Shown here one piece after another: positions 29,618-39,326 of a DNA stretch of 64,000 nt. The position numbers and the translations under genes were made by a program. Below the pieces are notes generated by a model, which searched no databases, had not been told where the DNA came from, and worked only from the letters and a program-made list of their open reading frames with translations. The stretch is from Sphingomonas faeni (GTDB lineage Bacteria; Pseudomonadota; Alphaproteobacteria; Sphingomonadales; Sphingomonadaceae), in assembly GCF_030817315.1 (NCBI RefSeq), contig NZ_JAUSZF010000001.1:1224501-1288500 (forward strand), given 5' to 3'. Numbering within the stretch: the stretch's first letter is position 1; each line of letters opens with the position of its first letter.

Positions 29618-29785
29618 ACTCTACCCTCCCCCGCACGATCTCCGATCCTGACGGTTCGAGACGGCGTCGATCGAGCGAAGGCCCGAAACGTCGCTATGGC
29701 TCGCGTCGCGGCGTCAGAGGGCGTATAGAGGCATCATGTTGAGATCATTGTATCTGTCGACCTCGCGCCATCGGAGCGCCCGCTG

Positions 29786-30319
29786 ATGGCATGGTTCGAA
29801 AAGCTCGCCATCGTCGTGTTCATGGTCCTGTTCATGGAATGCTTCGCCTGGGCGGCGCATAAATACATCATGCACGGCTGGGGCTGGGGCTGGCACAAGT
29901 CGCACCACGAGGAGCACGGCGGCGTGTTCGAGAAAAACGACCTGTATGCGGTCGTCTTCGCGGTCGTGCCGATCGTCCTGTTCGTCGTCGGTTTGTGGTG
30001 GGAGCCGTTGTGGTGGGCTGCGCTCGGTATCACCGTCTATGGTGGCATCTACGCGTTCGTCCACGACATGCTCGTCCATCAGCGCGGCGGGTTTCGCTGG
30101 GTCCCCAAACAGGGGTATTTCAAGCAGTTGTTGCAAGCGCATCGTCTGCACCACGCCGTCGAGGGCAAGGACGGCACCGTCAGCCACGGCTTCCTGTTCG
30201 CGCGCAAGCCCGCGGTGCTGAAGGCGCAGTTGCGGGCGAACGCCAATCCGCAGCGGCGTGGTCCGCCGCGGGGCAAGCCAACCGTCGTTTCCGACATATC
30301 GGCGCCGGCAGACCGTTGA
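29786..30319 (+). CDS. crtZ: Beta-carotene hydroxylase
   Basis: This 177-residue membrane enzyme has the di-iron His motifs of CrtZ: HKYIMH, HKSHHEEH, HDMLVHQR and HRLHH, with four hydrophobic helices. CrtZ hydroxylates beta-ionone rings at carbon 3 and makes zeaxanthin. The C-terminal tail after KPAVLKAQL is basic and not conserved. The crtW-like gene follows with a TTGA overlap. The closest alternative reading is none. Confidence 0.93.
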   Translation: MAWFEKLAIVVFMVLFMECFAWAAHKYIMHGWGWGWHKSHHEEHGGVFEKNDLYAVVFAVVPIVLFVVGLWWEPLWWAALGITVYGGIYAFVHDMLVHQRGGFRWVPKQGYFKQLLQAHRLHHAVEGKDGTVSHGFLFARKPAVLKAQLRANANPQRRGPPRGKPTVVSDISAPADR

Positions 30320-31092
30320 GCACCACCTCGCTCCCTCGAGCCGTTGCCGATCGACGGCAAGCGCACATCGGCCTGTCGCTAGCCGCGGCGATCGTCGTCG
30401 CTTGGCTGGCGATCCACGTCACCGGCATTTTCTTCTGGCGGTGGAGCGTCGGCACGGTTCCGATCGCGGTCGCGATGGTCCTCGTCCAGACCTGGCTCAG
30501 CACGGGGTTGTTCATCGTCGCGCACGACTCGATGCACGGCGCATTGGCTCCCGGTTATCCGCAACTGAACCGCGCGGCGGGGGCAACGTGCCTCGCGCTC
30601 TACGCCTGCCTGTCCTATGCGACGCTGCTGCCCCAGCATCACCTCCATCATCGTCATGCCGGGTCCGAAGGCGATCCCGATTTTCATGGCGGCGATCCCC
30701 GCCTGATCGGATGGTTCGGCCAGTTCTTTCGGACGTATTATTCGCACGGACAGATCGTTCGCATCACGCTGGTCGCGCTGGTCTACACGCTGCTGCTGGG
30801 CGCACCGCTCGGCAATATCGTCGTCTTCTGGGCTGTGCCTGCATTGGGTGCGGTGGGGCAGTTGTTCGTGTTCGGTACGTGGCTGCCACACCGTGAGAGC
30901 GACGAGCCTTTCCCCGACACGCATCGTGCGCGGAGCGCACGGATCCCGCAGATTGTGTCGCTGCTCACATGCTTCCATTTCGGCGGCTACCATCACGAGC
31001 ATCATCTTTCACCGGGGACCCCCTGGTGGGGGCTCCCTGCCCGCCGCCGTGCGCTTACCGACAGTCGGCAGGCGGACATCCGCGGTTCGTAA
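30316..31092 (+). CDS. crtW: Beta-carotene ketolase
   Basis: This roughly 258-residue membrane enzyme has the His-box pattern of CrtW ketolases: HDSMHG, QHHLHHRHAG and HHEHH near the C-terminus (GYHHEHHLSPGTPWWGLP). It oxidises carbon 4 of the ionone ring. The TTG at 30316 overlaps the crtZ stop (TTGA) and is the only credible start in this frame near the expected N-terminus, so translation is probably coupled. The first residues are SLPRAVADRRQAHIGL. Confidence 0.9.
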   Translation: MSTTSLPRAVADRRQAHIGLSLAAAIVVAWLAIHVTGIFFWRWSVGTVPIAVAMVLVQTWLSTGLFIVAHDSMHGALAPGYPQLNRAAGATCLALYACLSYATLLPQHHLHHRHAGSEGDPDFHGGDPRLIGWFGQFFRTYYSHGQIVRITLVALVYTLLLGAPLGNIVVFWAVPALGAVGQLFVFGTWLPHRESDEPFPDTHRARSARIPQIVSLLTCFHFGGYHHEHHLSPGTPWWGLPARRRALTDSRQADIRGS

Positions 31093-31206
31093 TATGCTCA
31101 ATAGCTGACGCGTTTGCGGTAACAGTTGCTGGCGATGACGGCTATCGTCTTGCGTGACGCGTCTCCGACCGGCACGCGTCATGCTCCGGACAGTGCGATA
31201 CCCCCT

Positions 31207-32481
31207 ATGATACGCCAGAACGGCCATATCGCCGTCATCACCTCTCCCGTGCCCGGACATCTCAATCCGCTGCAAGTCCTGGGCGCGGAACTCGACGCGT
31301 TGGGCTGGCGCGTGACGATCGTCCATGTCCGCGGGACCGAGCGGTTCATCACGAACGACAGCATCGCTTTCGTCCCCCTGCCGGAACATCCGGGGCGGGA
31401 ACGCCTGGATTTATATAGAGAAAAGCTTGCCCGGCCGACGGGGCCGATAGGGCTTCGGCGGATGATCCGCGCGACTGCGGGCATCACGGGCGCACTGCTC
31501 GCCGACGCACCCGACGTTCTTCGACGGATCGGCGCGGATGCGTTGATCGCGGATGCGGTGGAGCCTGCCGGTCCGCTGATCGCCCAACACCTCGGCCTTC
31601 CCTATGTCGTTGCAGCAACGGGGCTACCGCTAATCCGCGAGGAGGGTGTTCCCCCGCCCTTCCTCGGCTGGCGTTATCGCCCCGGCGCGCTAGCTCGATT
31701 CCGCAATCGCGGCGGCTACGCGGTGTCGGACCGGCTGATGCGGCCGATCACGACCGTTCTGGATGCCGCGCGCCTGGACTGGGGGATCGGCCCGGACGAA
31801 CGCCCCCCGCTAGTGCAGGTCGCGCAATGTCCGAGAGAACTGGATTATCCGCGCGACCATCTGCCTGCCAATTTTCTGTACGGATCGCCGTGGCGTGAAG
31901 CTCGAGCCGAAGCTACGACGTTGCCGAACGACGGACGACCTCTGGTTTTCTGCTCGCTTGGTACGTTGCAGGGGTCGAGGCGAGCCCTGTTCGCGGTGAT
32001 GGCGCAAGCCTGCGCGGCCGTAGGCGCCAGGGCGGTGATCGGGCATGCCGGCGGCCTGACGACTGCCGAAGAGGCAATGCTGCCGGGCGATCCGCTCGTA
32101 CGTGCCTTCTGGCCGCAGGAAGCCGTCTTGCGCCATTGTGCGGCGGCCGTGCTGCACGGCGGGTTCAACACCGTGCTCGACGCGCTGGCAGCAGGGGTCC
32201 CGATCGTGGCCTTGCCGATCGCCTTCGAACAGCCCGCGACCGCCGCGAGGCTCGCGAGGGTTGGTGCAGGGCGGGTAGTCTCGGCGCGATCGTTGACCGT
32301 ACGCACCTTGGCAAATGCGCTGCACGAGGTGATGACCCAACCGACCTATCGTTTGGCCGCTCGCCGTATCGCGACTGCTATCGAGGCGGACGGTGGCGCC
32401 GCCCAGGCCGCAGCGGCGATCCACTCGGTTCTGGAACCGAGTACCCGACGGCTTACGGTGTCGTCGACCGCTTACGAGTAA
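31207..32481 (+). CDS. crtX: Zeaxanthin glucosyltransferase
   Basis: This 424-residue glycosyltransferase (GT1 fold) has an N-terminal domain starting IAVITSPVPGHLNPLQVLG and a C-terminal nucleotide-sugar motif with VLHGGFNTVLDAL and ALPIAFEQPATA. The CrtX family adds glucose to hydroxylated carotenoids. ATG 31207 is preferred over 31126 because the domain begins there. It follows crtW by 114 bp, and its 3' end overlaps the convergent PAP2-like gene by 29 bp. The 114-bp gap shows no clear promoter. Confidence 0.9.
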   Translation: MIRQNGHIAVITSPVPGHLNPLQVLGAELDALGWRVTIVHVRGTERFITNDSIAFVPLPEHPGRERLDLYREKLARPTGPIGLRRMIRATAGITGALLADAPDVLRRIGADALIADAVEPAGPLIAQHLGLPYVVAATGLPLIREEGVPPPFLGWRYRPGALARFRNRGGYAVSDRLMRPITTVLDAARLDWGIGPDERPPLVQVAQCPRELDYPRDHLPANFLYGSPWREARAEATTLPNDGRPLVFCSLGTLQGSRRALFAVMAQACAAVGARAVIGHAGGLTTAEEAMLPGDPLVRAFWPQEAVLRHCAAAVLHGGFNTVLDALAAGVPIVALPIAFEQPATAARLARVGAGRVVSARSLTVRTLANALHEVMTQPTYRLAARRIATAIEADGGAAQAAAAIHSVLEPSTRRLTVSSTAYE

Positions 32482-33418
32482 GCGTGGGCGCAACGGCGAT
32501 TCCCCCCACCGCCAAGCCGATCCCGGCCAGTACGTCCACGCCGTAGTGCCCGCCGAATACCGGCGTCGCGAGGATCGTCACCACTGCCCAGACCGGAGCG
32601 ATGATACGCAGCCGTGCAACGTCGCGTTGTGCCCAGGCGAGGATGATCGGCAGCGTGGCGTGGTAGCTCGGGAAGGTCACGATCCCCATAAGCTGGGTGA
32701 GATCCAGCTTGCGAACCGATCCGTCGCGCAGTCCGGTGATGAGGTCGTGCTCCAACCACGCGACGGAGGGCCAGAGCGCGTGATAGCCCGCCGGATCGAA
32801 GACGTTGCCCATCGCTGGGACCGCTCCCGAAATCAGGATCGTCACGATACCGCTCGAGACGGCCGCGGCCACCATCAAGCGAAGCCTGTCGCTCCGTCCG
32901 GTGGCGCTGAGCGCGACGATGCACACCACCATCTGCAGCGTAAGACTATGATACGCGATCCCGCCGATCCATATCGCGATCGGAACGGTGTCGAGCGTCC
33001 GATATAGCGTAGCCCAATCGAAGCCGAGATAGCGGTCCGCCGCGGCCAGCTCTCGATCCAAAAGCGGTCCGGCCTGCGCTGCCAGCACATAGGCGAGGAC
33101 GACGCCGTTGACGGTGAACAAGGTCATCTGGAGGAATGCCGTCGCCCCCGCCGTCAAGCGTGGCTGCTGCCGCGCCCGGCCGAAGACGATCGCGCCGAAC
33201 AGGATCGCCAACGCCGCGCACACCGGCAGCGCACGCCAAGCATCGACCACGAAGCCGTTTGCATACCCCAGCACGATACAGCCGACGGTCATGACGGCTA
33301 CCAGGACCCACGACGCGGTATCGGCATGGCGTCCGCGATGCTCGATTTCCGATCGGGTTTGGAATGGTTGGTGCCGGGGCCGTCGATCGGTCGTCGACGC
33401 AGTCCGGTCTTTTAACAT
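32453..33418 (-). CDS. PAP2-superfamily membrane protein (inositolphosphotransferase-like)
   Basis: This 321-residue protein has about six membrane helices. The C-terminal half has PAP2-type catalytic elements (FPSYHATLPIILAW and FGGHYGVDVLAG), in which the His residues are the expected nucleophile and acid. The longer N-terminal membrane part resembles inositolphosphotransferase/Aur1-like members more than simple PAP2 phosphatases. It probably acts on lipid phosphates. The gene is convergent with crtX and overlaps it by 29 bp. Confidence 0.82.
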   Translation of the reverse strand: MLKDRTASTTDRRPRHQPFQTRSEIEHRGRHADTASWVLVAVMTVGCIVLGYANGFVVDAWRALPVCAALAILFGAIVFGRARQQPRLTAGATAFLQMTLFTVNGVVLAYVLAAQAGPLLDRELAAADRYLGFDWATLYRTLDTVPIAIWIGGIAYHSLTLQMVVCIVALSATGRSDRLRLMVAAAVSSGIVTILISGAVPAMGNVFDPAGYHALWPSVAWLEHDLITGLRDGSVRKLDLTQLMGIVTFPSYHATLPIILAWAQRDVARLRIIAPVWAVVTILATPVFGGHYGVDVLAGIGLAVGGIAVAPTLTRKRSTTP

Positions 33419-33485
33419 CGTCGTAATCGCCGCGACCTCTACCTGCTCGAATCCAGGCGACCGCGACCGACGATTACGACGCCAG

Positions 33486-34493
33486 TCACCATTCGATGCC
33501 GATCTTGCCGAAATGCCCGGCGCCCATCTCGTATCGGAACGCGTCGACGAGTTCCTCCAACGGGAAGCGGCGATCGATGACCGGTCGGATCGCGCCGCCG
33601 TCGAGCGCGTGGACGAAGTCCTGCTGCTCGCGTCGGCTGCCGACGATTAGGCCCTGGAGCCGCGCCTGCTTCGCCATCAGGGCTGCTGTCGGCACGTCGC
33701 CGCTGGCACCGGTCAGCACGCCAATCAGCGAGATATGCCCGCCGACGCGCACCGCCTCGATCGACTGCGCGAGCGTGCCAGGCCCGCCGACTTCGACCAC
33801 GTGATCGACGCCGCGGCCGCCGGTCCAGTCACGGACGGCCCTGCCCCACGCGTCCTGCTCGCGGTAGTTGACCGTGAAATCGGCACCAAGCGAGCGCGCG
33901 CGATCGAGCTTTTCGTCCGACGACGAGGTGATCGCGACGGTCGCACCCATCAGCTTGGCGATCTGGAGCGCCCAGATCGACACGCCGCCCGTGCCGAGCA
34001 GAAGCACGCTGTCGCCCGGCTTGAGGTTTCCGTCGACGACCAACGCACGCCATGCCGTCAGGCCCGCGGTCGTGATGGTCGCCGCCTCGACCGCATCGAA
34101 ACCCTTGGGCGCGTGCGTGAAGGCAGTTGCCGGCAGGACGACATAGTCCTGGGCGAAACCGTCGATGCCGTCCCCGGGCGTACGGTCGAAGTCGCCGACG
34201 GTCGGCGCTCCGTCTAGCCAATCGGGGAAGAAGCACGATACGACCATGTCGCCGGGTACGAATTCGGTGACGCCCTCGCCGACCGCCTCGACCGTGCCTG
34301 CGCCATCGGCGAGCGGTACGCGCCCGTCGGCGGTTGGCATACGCCCCGTTGCCACGCCCAGATCGTGAAAGTTGAGCGAACTGCCATGCAACGCGACTCG
34401 GATCGCACCGGGACCGGGCGCGCCAGGATCGGGACGATCCTCCATTCTCAAGCTGTCCAACCCGATGGGGGACCGCAATGTCATCGCCTTCAT
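33486..34493 (-). CDS. Zinc-independent MDR-family alcohol dehydrogenase / quinone oxidoreductase
   Basis: This 335-residue medium-chain dehydrogenase has a GroES-like N-terminal domain and a Rossmann domain with LLGTGGVSIWALQIAKLMGA. The zinc-binding Cys/His set of classical alcohol dehydrogenases is absent, so it is a quinone-oxidoreductase-type member. The ATG at 34493 has GGAG 8 bp upstream and starts at the domain. An alternative ATG at 34517 would add eight residues. Confidence 0.87.
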   Translation of the reverse strand: MKAMTLRSPIGLDSLRMEDRPDPGAPGPGAIRVALHGSSLNFHDLGVATGRMPTADGRVPLADGAGTVEAVGEGVTEFVPGDMVVSCFFPDWLDGAPTVGDFDRTPGDGIDGFAQDYVVLPATAFTHAPKGFDAVEAATITTAGLTAWRALVVDGNLKPGDSVLLLGTGGVSIWALQIAKLMGATVAITSSSDEKLDRARSLGADFTVNYREQDAWGRAVRDWTGGRGVDHVVEVGGPGTLAQSIEAVRVGGHISLIGVLTGASGDVPTAALMAKQARLQGLIVGSRREQQDFVHALDGGAIRPVIDRRFPLEELVDAFRYEMGAGHFGKIGIEW

Positions 34494-34668
34494 GCCGAAC
34501 TCCAGATACTGTGGCATGCCGAACGCACCAGCGGCGGTTCGGGCTCCGAACCTGTTTTCGCGGGGCCGGAAAGGGCCTCGCCAGTGCGCCGCCCAGAGGT
34601 AACGCGTGCAGGTTGCCCCGCCGTTCGATTCCGTAGAGGGAAGTCGATCGTTCCACGGGAGGTATTGG

Positions 34669-34926
34669 ATGTCCGACGAGTACGCGCATGGTCGACGGGA
34701 CGGCCTCCGGCTGGCACTTGCGATCCTTGCGGCGGAAGAGGCCAAATGGGCGGCACTGCTCGGCGAAAGCCCGTCGTGGCGGACCAACGCCACCCGGGAA
34801 GTCCGTCACAAGACGCTTCAGGTCGCGCAACAACGCGTGCGGACCACGCTGAACCGCCTAACGCCGAAGGACGGAGATGCTGGAAGCGCGGAATTGTCCG
34901 CGGCGCTCGACAAGATCGGACTCTGA
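34669..34926 (+). CDS. Small hypothetical protein
   Basis: This 85-residue protein follows a good ribosome-binding site (cgggaggt) before ATG 34669. It is mostly alpha-helical (RDGLRLALAILAAEEAKWAA, then EVRHKTLQVAQQRVR) with no hydrophobic membrane segment. I recognise no family. The 176-bp region to the divergent dehydrogenase gene may hold both promoters. Confidence 0.6.
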   Translation: MSDEYAHGRRDGLRLALAILAAEEAKWAALLGESPSWRTNATREVRHKTLQVAQQRVRTTLNRLTPKDGDAGSAELSAALDKIGL

Positions 34927-35039
34927 CAAGCGATCCGACGCGATCAACCGTCGTACCGCCTTGCGAACGCAGCTTTATTCCAACAGCCGCGGAACGTTCA
35001 TCCCGGCCCCGCGCTCCACATCCGGATAGGAGATGCATG

Positions 35040-35405
35040 ATGGACGACAACCGGATTTGGGAATTCGAGGAAAGCCTCTGGACCGGCGACGCCGAGCATT
35101 ACCGGGCGCTGATCGACGACGAATGCGTCATGGTGCTGCCCGAAACCCCGTTCGTGATGACGGGCGCGCAGGCTATCGAAGCGGTCGCCGATACACCGCG
35201 CTGGTCGAAGGTAGCGTTCAGCGAACAGCAGGTCATGCGGCCGCAGGAAGGGCTGATCACAATCGCGTACAAAGCCGAAGCGAGCCGCGACGGATCCAGT
35301 GGCTATGTCGCCTATTGCACCACGACGATGCGGCGCTTGAGCCATGAGGAATGGCGCGTGGTGCAGCACCAGCAGACTCTCTCGCCGGTGGCCGGCGGGG
35401 CGTAA
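35040..35405 (+). CDS. NTF2-like / DUF4440-type protein
   Basis: This 121-residue protein has the NTF2-like cone-fold pattern: an N-terminal helix pair (IWEFEESLWTGDAEHYRALI), a short turn with ECVMVLPE and strands VVQHQQTLSP at the end. Such proteins serve as small-molecule enzymes or binding proteins, and DUF4440 members are mostly uncharacterised. The start is ATG 35040, seven bases after AGGAG; ATG 35037 is just upstream in the same frame. Confidence 0.7.
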   Translation: MDDNRIWEFEESLWTGDAEHYRALIDDECVMVLPETPFVMTGAQAIEAVADTPRWSKVAFSEQQVMRPQEGLITIAYKAEASRDGSSGYVAYCTTTMRRLSHEEWRVVQHQQTLSPVAGGA

Positions 35406-35468
35406 TACCAGGGCGGGGTGCGTTGCCCCGTTCCACCTACGGAGCGGCGGTTGAACGCTCTACCCGCG

Positions 35469-35729
35469 CTAGGCCCGACCGATCCGATAAGGTCCGGATC
35501 GCGTTGGGAGCGCCTGCCCCTTCCAGCTCAATCGTACGTGGCCGTCGATCACCAACCGATCGACGGTCGCATGGACTACTGGCATCAAATCGCGCCACGA
35601 CACTGCCCCCGCCTCGGGACCGGCTGTGCTGGCAAGCGCTCGTGCGACTTCGCTGGGGCAAACCGTTGCGGTTGGTGCACGGCTCGCAAGGAGTGCCAGC
35701 GTGGCCTCTTGCGCATTCGTGGCGGTCAT
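35469..35729 (-). CDS. DUF3253 domain-containing protein
   Basis: This 86-residue protein has the DUF3253 pattern: a winged-helix-like start (EATLALLASRAPTATVCPSE), a middle ending SWRDLMPVVHATVDRLV and a C-terminal GPYRIGRA. The start at 35729 has a perfect AAGGAGG seven bases upstream. It lies 11 bp after the epimerase-like gene on the same strand, so the two are probably co-transcribed. Function unknown. Confidence 0.78.
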   Translation of the reverse strand: MTATNAQEATLALLASRAPTATVCPSEVARALASTAGPEAGAVSWRDLMPVVHATVDRLVIDGHVRLSWKGQALPTRSGPYRIGRA

Positions 35730-35740
35730 CGAACCTCCTT

Positions 35741-36781
35741 CTACTGTGTCACAACGCTCGCCGCATCGATCGGAAGCGGTACCGGCACGACGTATGACGG
35801 CATGGCTTCCCGAGGACGAACTACCGGGGCCGCATCCAGGCACCCCATCGCCGTGAGCGTTTCACGAACGGCAACGTCCAGCGGCGTGTGCGGTTCTGTC
35901 CCCAGTTTGGCCGTCAGACGGTCGTTCGACAACCTGACGGGCTGGTCCCACAAGTATTTCATCTCCATCACTTCGCGCAGGGTCGGCACGAAGGGCGAAG
36001 CCAGCCGCATCATCCACCACGGCGTTCGCCGGACCGCGACTGCCGGGTCGCCGAGCACCCGACAAAGTGCGTCGATCATTCGCGTGCCGTCGGCATCCCA
36101 GACGCCCTGCATGTGATAGGTCGCGAAGGCGTCGAGGCCATCGGCTTCGATCAGGCGCACCATCGTCTCGGCGACGTCGGGGAGATACGCCCATTGATGC
36201 CCGACCCCGCGCCGGCCCGGATAGGTGATAGCGGTTGGTCGTTTGCCCGCCGGCACGATCTGGCTGAACCACGTACTCGCCGCAGCCGCACCGAAAAAGT
36301 CCCCGGCGCGCACGATCAGCACGGTCCCCGCGCCGCTCTCCGCAAACGCGCGCAGTCGACATTCCATCTCGACCCGAATGGCGCCCTTGCGCGTCTGCGG
36401 GTGTTGGGGACCGTCTTCCGCTATGTCGGGGAACGCGTCGGGACCGTAGTTATAGACCGTTCCCGGCAACAATATCCGGGCACCGTTGGCACGCGCCGCA
36501 GCGATGCTGTTGTCGATCATCGGCAGCACCAGCTTGCCCCAGTTGCGATAGCCGGGCGGGTTCACGGCATGAACGATCAAGGAAACGCCCTCGGCAGCGG
36601 TGGCGACGTCGCTGGCGACCATCGCGTCCCCCTTGCGCCAATCGAAGCCGTGCTTCGCAACCACGCTGTCCGGATCCCGGTGCAGTGCCCGCACCTGCCA
36701 GCCGCGCTGCTCCATCAGTCGTGCGACCGCGCCACCGATCCCGCCGGTTGCACCCAATACTAAAGCGGTCTTGCGTTCCAT
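35741..36781 (-). CDS. Extended/atypical SDR, NAD-dependent epimerase-like protein
   Basis: This 346-residue protein begins with the Rossmann motif LVLGATGGIGGAVARLM. It has an extended-SDR core with YNYGPDAFPDI, in which Tyr would be catalytic although the usual YxxxK spacing is not obvious. The C-terminus is longer than a simple NmrA-type regulator. The ATG at 36781 has GGAGACGAG upstream. The 90-bp region to the divergent LysR gene is AT-rich and probably holds both promoters. Confidence 0.82.
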   Translation of the reverse strand: MERKTALVLGATGGIGGAVARLMEQRGWQVRALHRDPDSVVAKHGFDWRKGDAMVASDVATAAEGVSLIVHAVNPPGYRNWGKLVLPMIDNSIAAARANGARILLPGTVYNYGPDAFPDIAEDGPQHPQTRKGAIRVEMECRLRAFAESGAGTVLIVRAGDFFGAAAASTWFSQIVPAGKRPTAITYPGRRGVGHQWAYLPDVAETMVRLIEADGLDAFATYHMQGVWDADGTRMIDALCRVLGDPAVAVRRTPWWMMRLASPFVPTLREVMEMKYLWDQPVRLSNDRLTAKLGTEPHTPLDVAVRETLTAMGCLDAAPVVRPREAMPSYVVPVPLPIDAASVVTQ

Positions 36782-36871
36782 GTCTCGTCTCCATTGCATC
36801 TGAGCGAGAAATGCGGCTTTCGACACTAAAACGAAATTGCCGAATGTCGTGGATCATCTATACGAAAATGC

Positions 36872-37756
36872 ATGAACGGATCGCCGAGCTGGGACCTCTA
36901 CCGTACGTTCGAAGCGGTGTTGCGCACGGGGTCCCTGTCGGGTGCCGCCCGCGCGCTCGGGCTGACTCAGCCCAGCGTCTCGCGGCATATCGACGCGCTC
37001 GAGCAGGCCATCGGTCGCGAGCTGTTCGTGCGATCGCAGCGCGGCCTGACGCCGACCGAGGCGGCCGTCGAGTTGAAACCCTATGCCGATGCGATCGCCT
37101 CCACCTCCGCCGCATTGCTGCGTACCGCCGCGGGCAGCGCCGGTGCGATCGCCGGGACGGTTCGGATCAGCGCTAGCGAGGTGGTCAGTGCGGAACACCT
37201 GCCGGCGATGCTGGCACGACTACGGCAGCGCCACCCCGCGCTCGCGTTTGAGATCTCGGCGTCGAACACGGTCGACGACCTGCTCCAGCGGCAGGCGGAC
37301 ATCGCGGTGCGCATGACCCAGCCCGTCCAGCAGTCGCTGATCGCCAGGAAAATGCCGTCGATCCCGATCGGCTTGCACGCCCACGCCGACTATCTGGCGC
37401 GGCGCGGCACTCCGGCGACACTGCGCGATATCGCCGACCATGACATCATCGGCTTCGATACCGAGACGCCAGCGATCCGCGCGTTCGTCGAGAGTTTTCC
37501 CGACATCAGGCGGAGCGCCTTCGCGTTACGGATCGACAGCGACGTCGCGCAGCTCGCCGCGATCCGCGCCGGGTTCGGGATCGGTATCTGCCAGGTCCCG
37601 ATCGCCAAGCGGCACCCGCAACTCGTCCGCGTGCTGCCGGATGCCTTCGCGATCGACCTTCCCGTGTGGATCGTGATGCACGAGGATTTGCGCAGCAGCC
37701 CGCGCTGTCGCACCGTATTCGACGCGTTAGTCAGCGGGTTCGCGTCGCTATCCTAG
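36872..37756 (+). CDS. LysR-family transcriptional regulator (divergent to epimerase-like gene)
   Basis: This 294-residue regulator has the LysR helix-turn-helix ([20 protein letters not shown], residues about 21-40) and a substrate-binding domain. The start is ATG 36872 with no strong RBS in front. It is divergent from the epimerase/DUF3253 pair and is likely their regulator. Confidence 0.92.
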   Translation: MNGSPSWDLYRTFEAVLRTGSLSGAARALGLTQPSVSRHIDALEQAIGRELFVRSQRGLTPTEAAVELKPYADAIASTSAALLRTAAGSAGAIAGTVRISASEVVSAEHLPAMLARLRQRHPALAFEISASNTVDDLLQRQADIAVRMTQPVQQSLIARKMPSIPIGLHAHADYLARRGTPATLRDIADHDIIGFDTETPAIRAFVESFPDIRRSAFALRIDSDVAQLAAIRAGFGIGICQVPIAKRHPQLVRVLPDAFAIDLPVWIVMHEDLRSSPRCRTVFDALVSGFASLS

Positions 37757-37838
37757 ATCGGCAAGCTACAGTCCGGTGAGGGCGGACCGTCGCGTGGGCA
37801 AGCGAGTTCATCCCCGTACCGACCAAGGAGTGCAAGTC

Positions 37839-39326
37839 GTGACCGACACCATCATCCTGGCGATCGACCAGGGCACGACCTCGACCCGCAGCATGACGTT
37901 CGGCACCGACGGCGTTCCCCGCAAGACCGTACGACGCGAATTCCCACAGCATTATCCGCAGTCCGGCTGGGTCGAGCATGATGCCGAGGACATCTGGCGC
38001 GACACGGTCGAGACCCTGAAGGAAGCCGCAGAAGCCGACGGCGGCAAGGTCGCCGCGATCGGCATCACCAACCAGCGCGAGACGGTGGTCGTGTGGGACC
38101 GCGAGACTGGCAAACCCGTCCACAACGCGATCGTCTGGCAGGATCGCCGTACCGCCGCGCTATGCGCGCAACTGAAGGCGGACGGCAACGAACCGCTGGT
38201 TCGCGAGCGGACCGGCCTGATCCTCGACCCCTATTTCTCGGGGACGAAGCTCAAATGGATACTCGACACCATCGATGGCGTCCGTGCTCGCGCCGACCGG
38301 GGCGAATTGGCGTTCGGGACGATCGACAGCTTCCTGCTCTGGCGGCTGACCGGCGGCAAGGTCCACGCGACCGACGCATCGAATGCCTCGCGGACGCTAC
38401 TGTTCGACATCCACAAGGGCGCGTGGGATCCGGACATGCTGCGAATGCTCGACATCCCCGAAAGCCTGCTACCCGAGGTCAAGAACAACAGCGCGATCTT
38501 CGGCGAAACGACATCCGACCTGCTCGGAAAGTCGGTCCCGATCGGGGGGATGGCGGGCGACCAGCAGGCGGCCGTGGTCGGCCAGGCCTGTTTCCAGCCC
38601 GGCGATGCCAAGTCGACCTATGGCACCGGCTGCTTCGTGCTGCTCAACACTGGCAAGCAGGCGGTGACGAGCAAGAACGGCATGCTGACGACGATCGCCT
38701 ACCAGCTCGACGGCGAGATCACCTATGCGCTGGAGGGATCGATCTTCGTCGCGGGCGCCGCGGTGAAGTGGCTGCGCGACGGCCTCGGCCTGATCAACCA
38801 CGCGGCGGATACCAACGACATGGCGACCAAGCTCGACGGCAATGGCGGCGTCTACCTGGTGCCGGCGTTCGTCGGCCTCGGCGCGCCGCATTGGGATCCC
38901 GAAGCGCGTGCAAGCATTACCGGGCTCACATTCGCCGCGACCGGATCGCACATCGCCCGCGCCGCGCTGGAGTCGGTAGCTTATCAGACGACCGACCTGA
39001 TGAACGCGATGGTTGCCGACGGCGCGCGCGATGCCCGCCAGATTCGGGTCGACGGCGGGATGGCCGCGAACGACTGGTTCTGCCAGTTTCTCGCGGACAT
39101 GCTCGATACCGACGTGGTTCGCCCCGCCAATATCGAGACGACAGCGGCCGGTGCCGCGTTCCTCGCGGGCATGGCGGTCGGCATCTGGAACGGTCCCGAC
39201 GACATCTCCGGAGCCTGGAGGGAGGATCGGACGTTTCATCCGGTGATGAAGACGGACGAGCGAACGGCCCTGATGGCGGGGTGGCAGGAGGCCGTCGATC
39301 GAACGCGTTCGAGGACCAGGGCATGA
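37839..39326 (+). CDS. glpK: Glycerol kinase
   Basis: This 495-residue FGGY-family kinase starts at GTG 37839 with AAGGAG upstream ([17 protein letters not shown]). It has the family segments [18 protein letters not shown]-like [17 protein letters not shown] and the C-terminal [10 protein letters not shown]. It phosphorylates glycerol to glycerol-3-phosphate with ATP. The stop overlaps the glpD start (ATGA). No glycerol facilitator (glpF) is adjacent. Confidence 0.95.
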   Translation: MTDTIILAIDQGTTSTRSMTFGTDGVPRKTVRREFPQHYPQSGWVEHDAEDIWRDTVETLKEAAEADGGKVAAIGITNQRETVVVWDRETGKPVHNAIVWQDRRTAALCAQLKADGNEPLVRERTGLILDPYFSGTKLKWILDTIDGVRARADRGELAFGTIDSFLLWRLTGGKVHATDASNASRTLLFDIHKGAWDPDMLRMLDIPESLLPEVKNNSAIFGETTSDLLGKSVPIGGMAGDQQAAVVGQACFQPGDAKSTYGTGCFVLLNTGKQAVTSKNGMLTTIAYQLDGEITYALEGSIFVAGAAVKWLRDGLGLINHAADTNDMATKLDGNGGVYLVPAFVGLGAPHWDPEARASITGLTFAATGSHIARAALESVAYQTTDLMNAMVADGARDARQIRVDGGMAANDWFCQFLADMLDTDVVRPANIETTAAGAAFLAGMAVGIWNGPDDISGAWREDRTFHPVMKTDERTALMAGWQEAVDRTRSRTRA

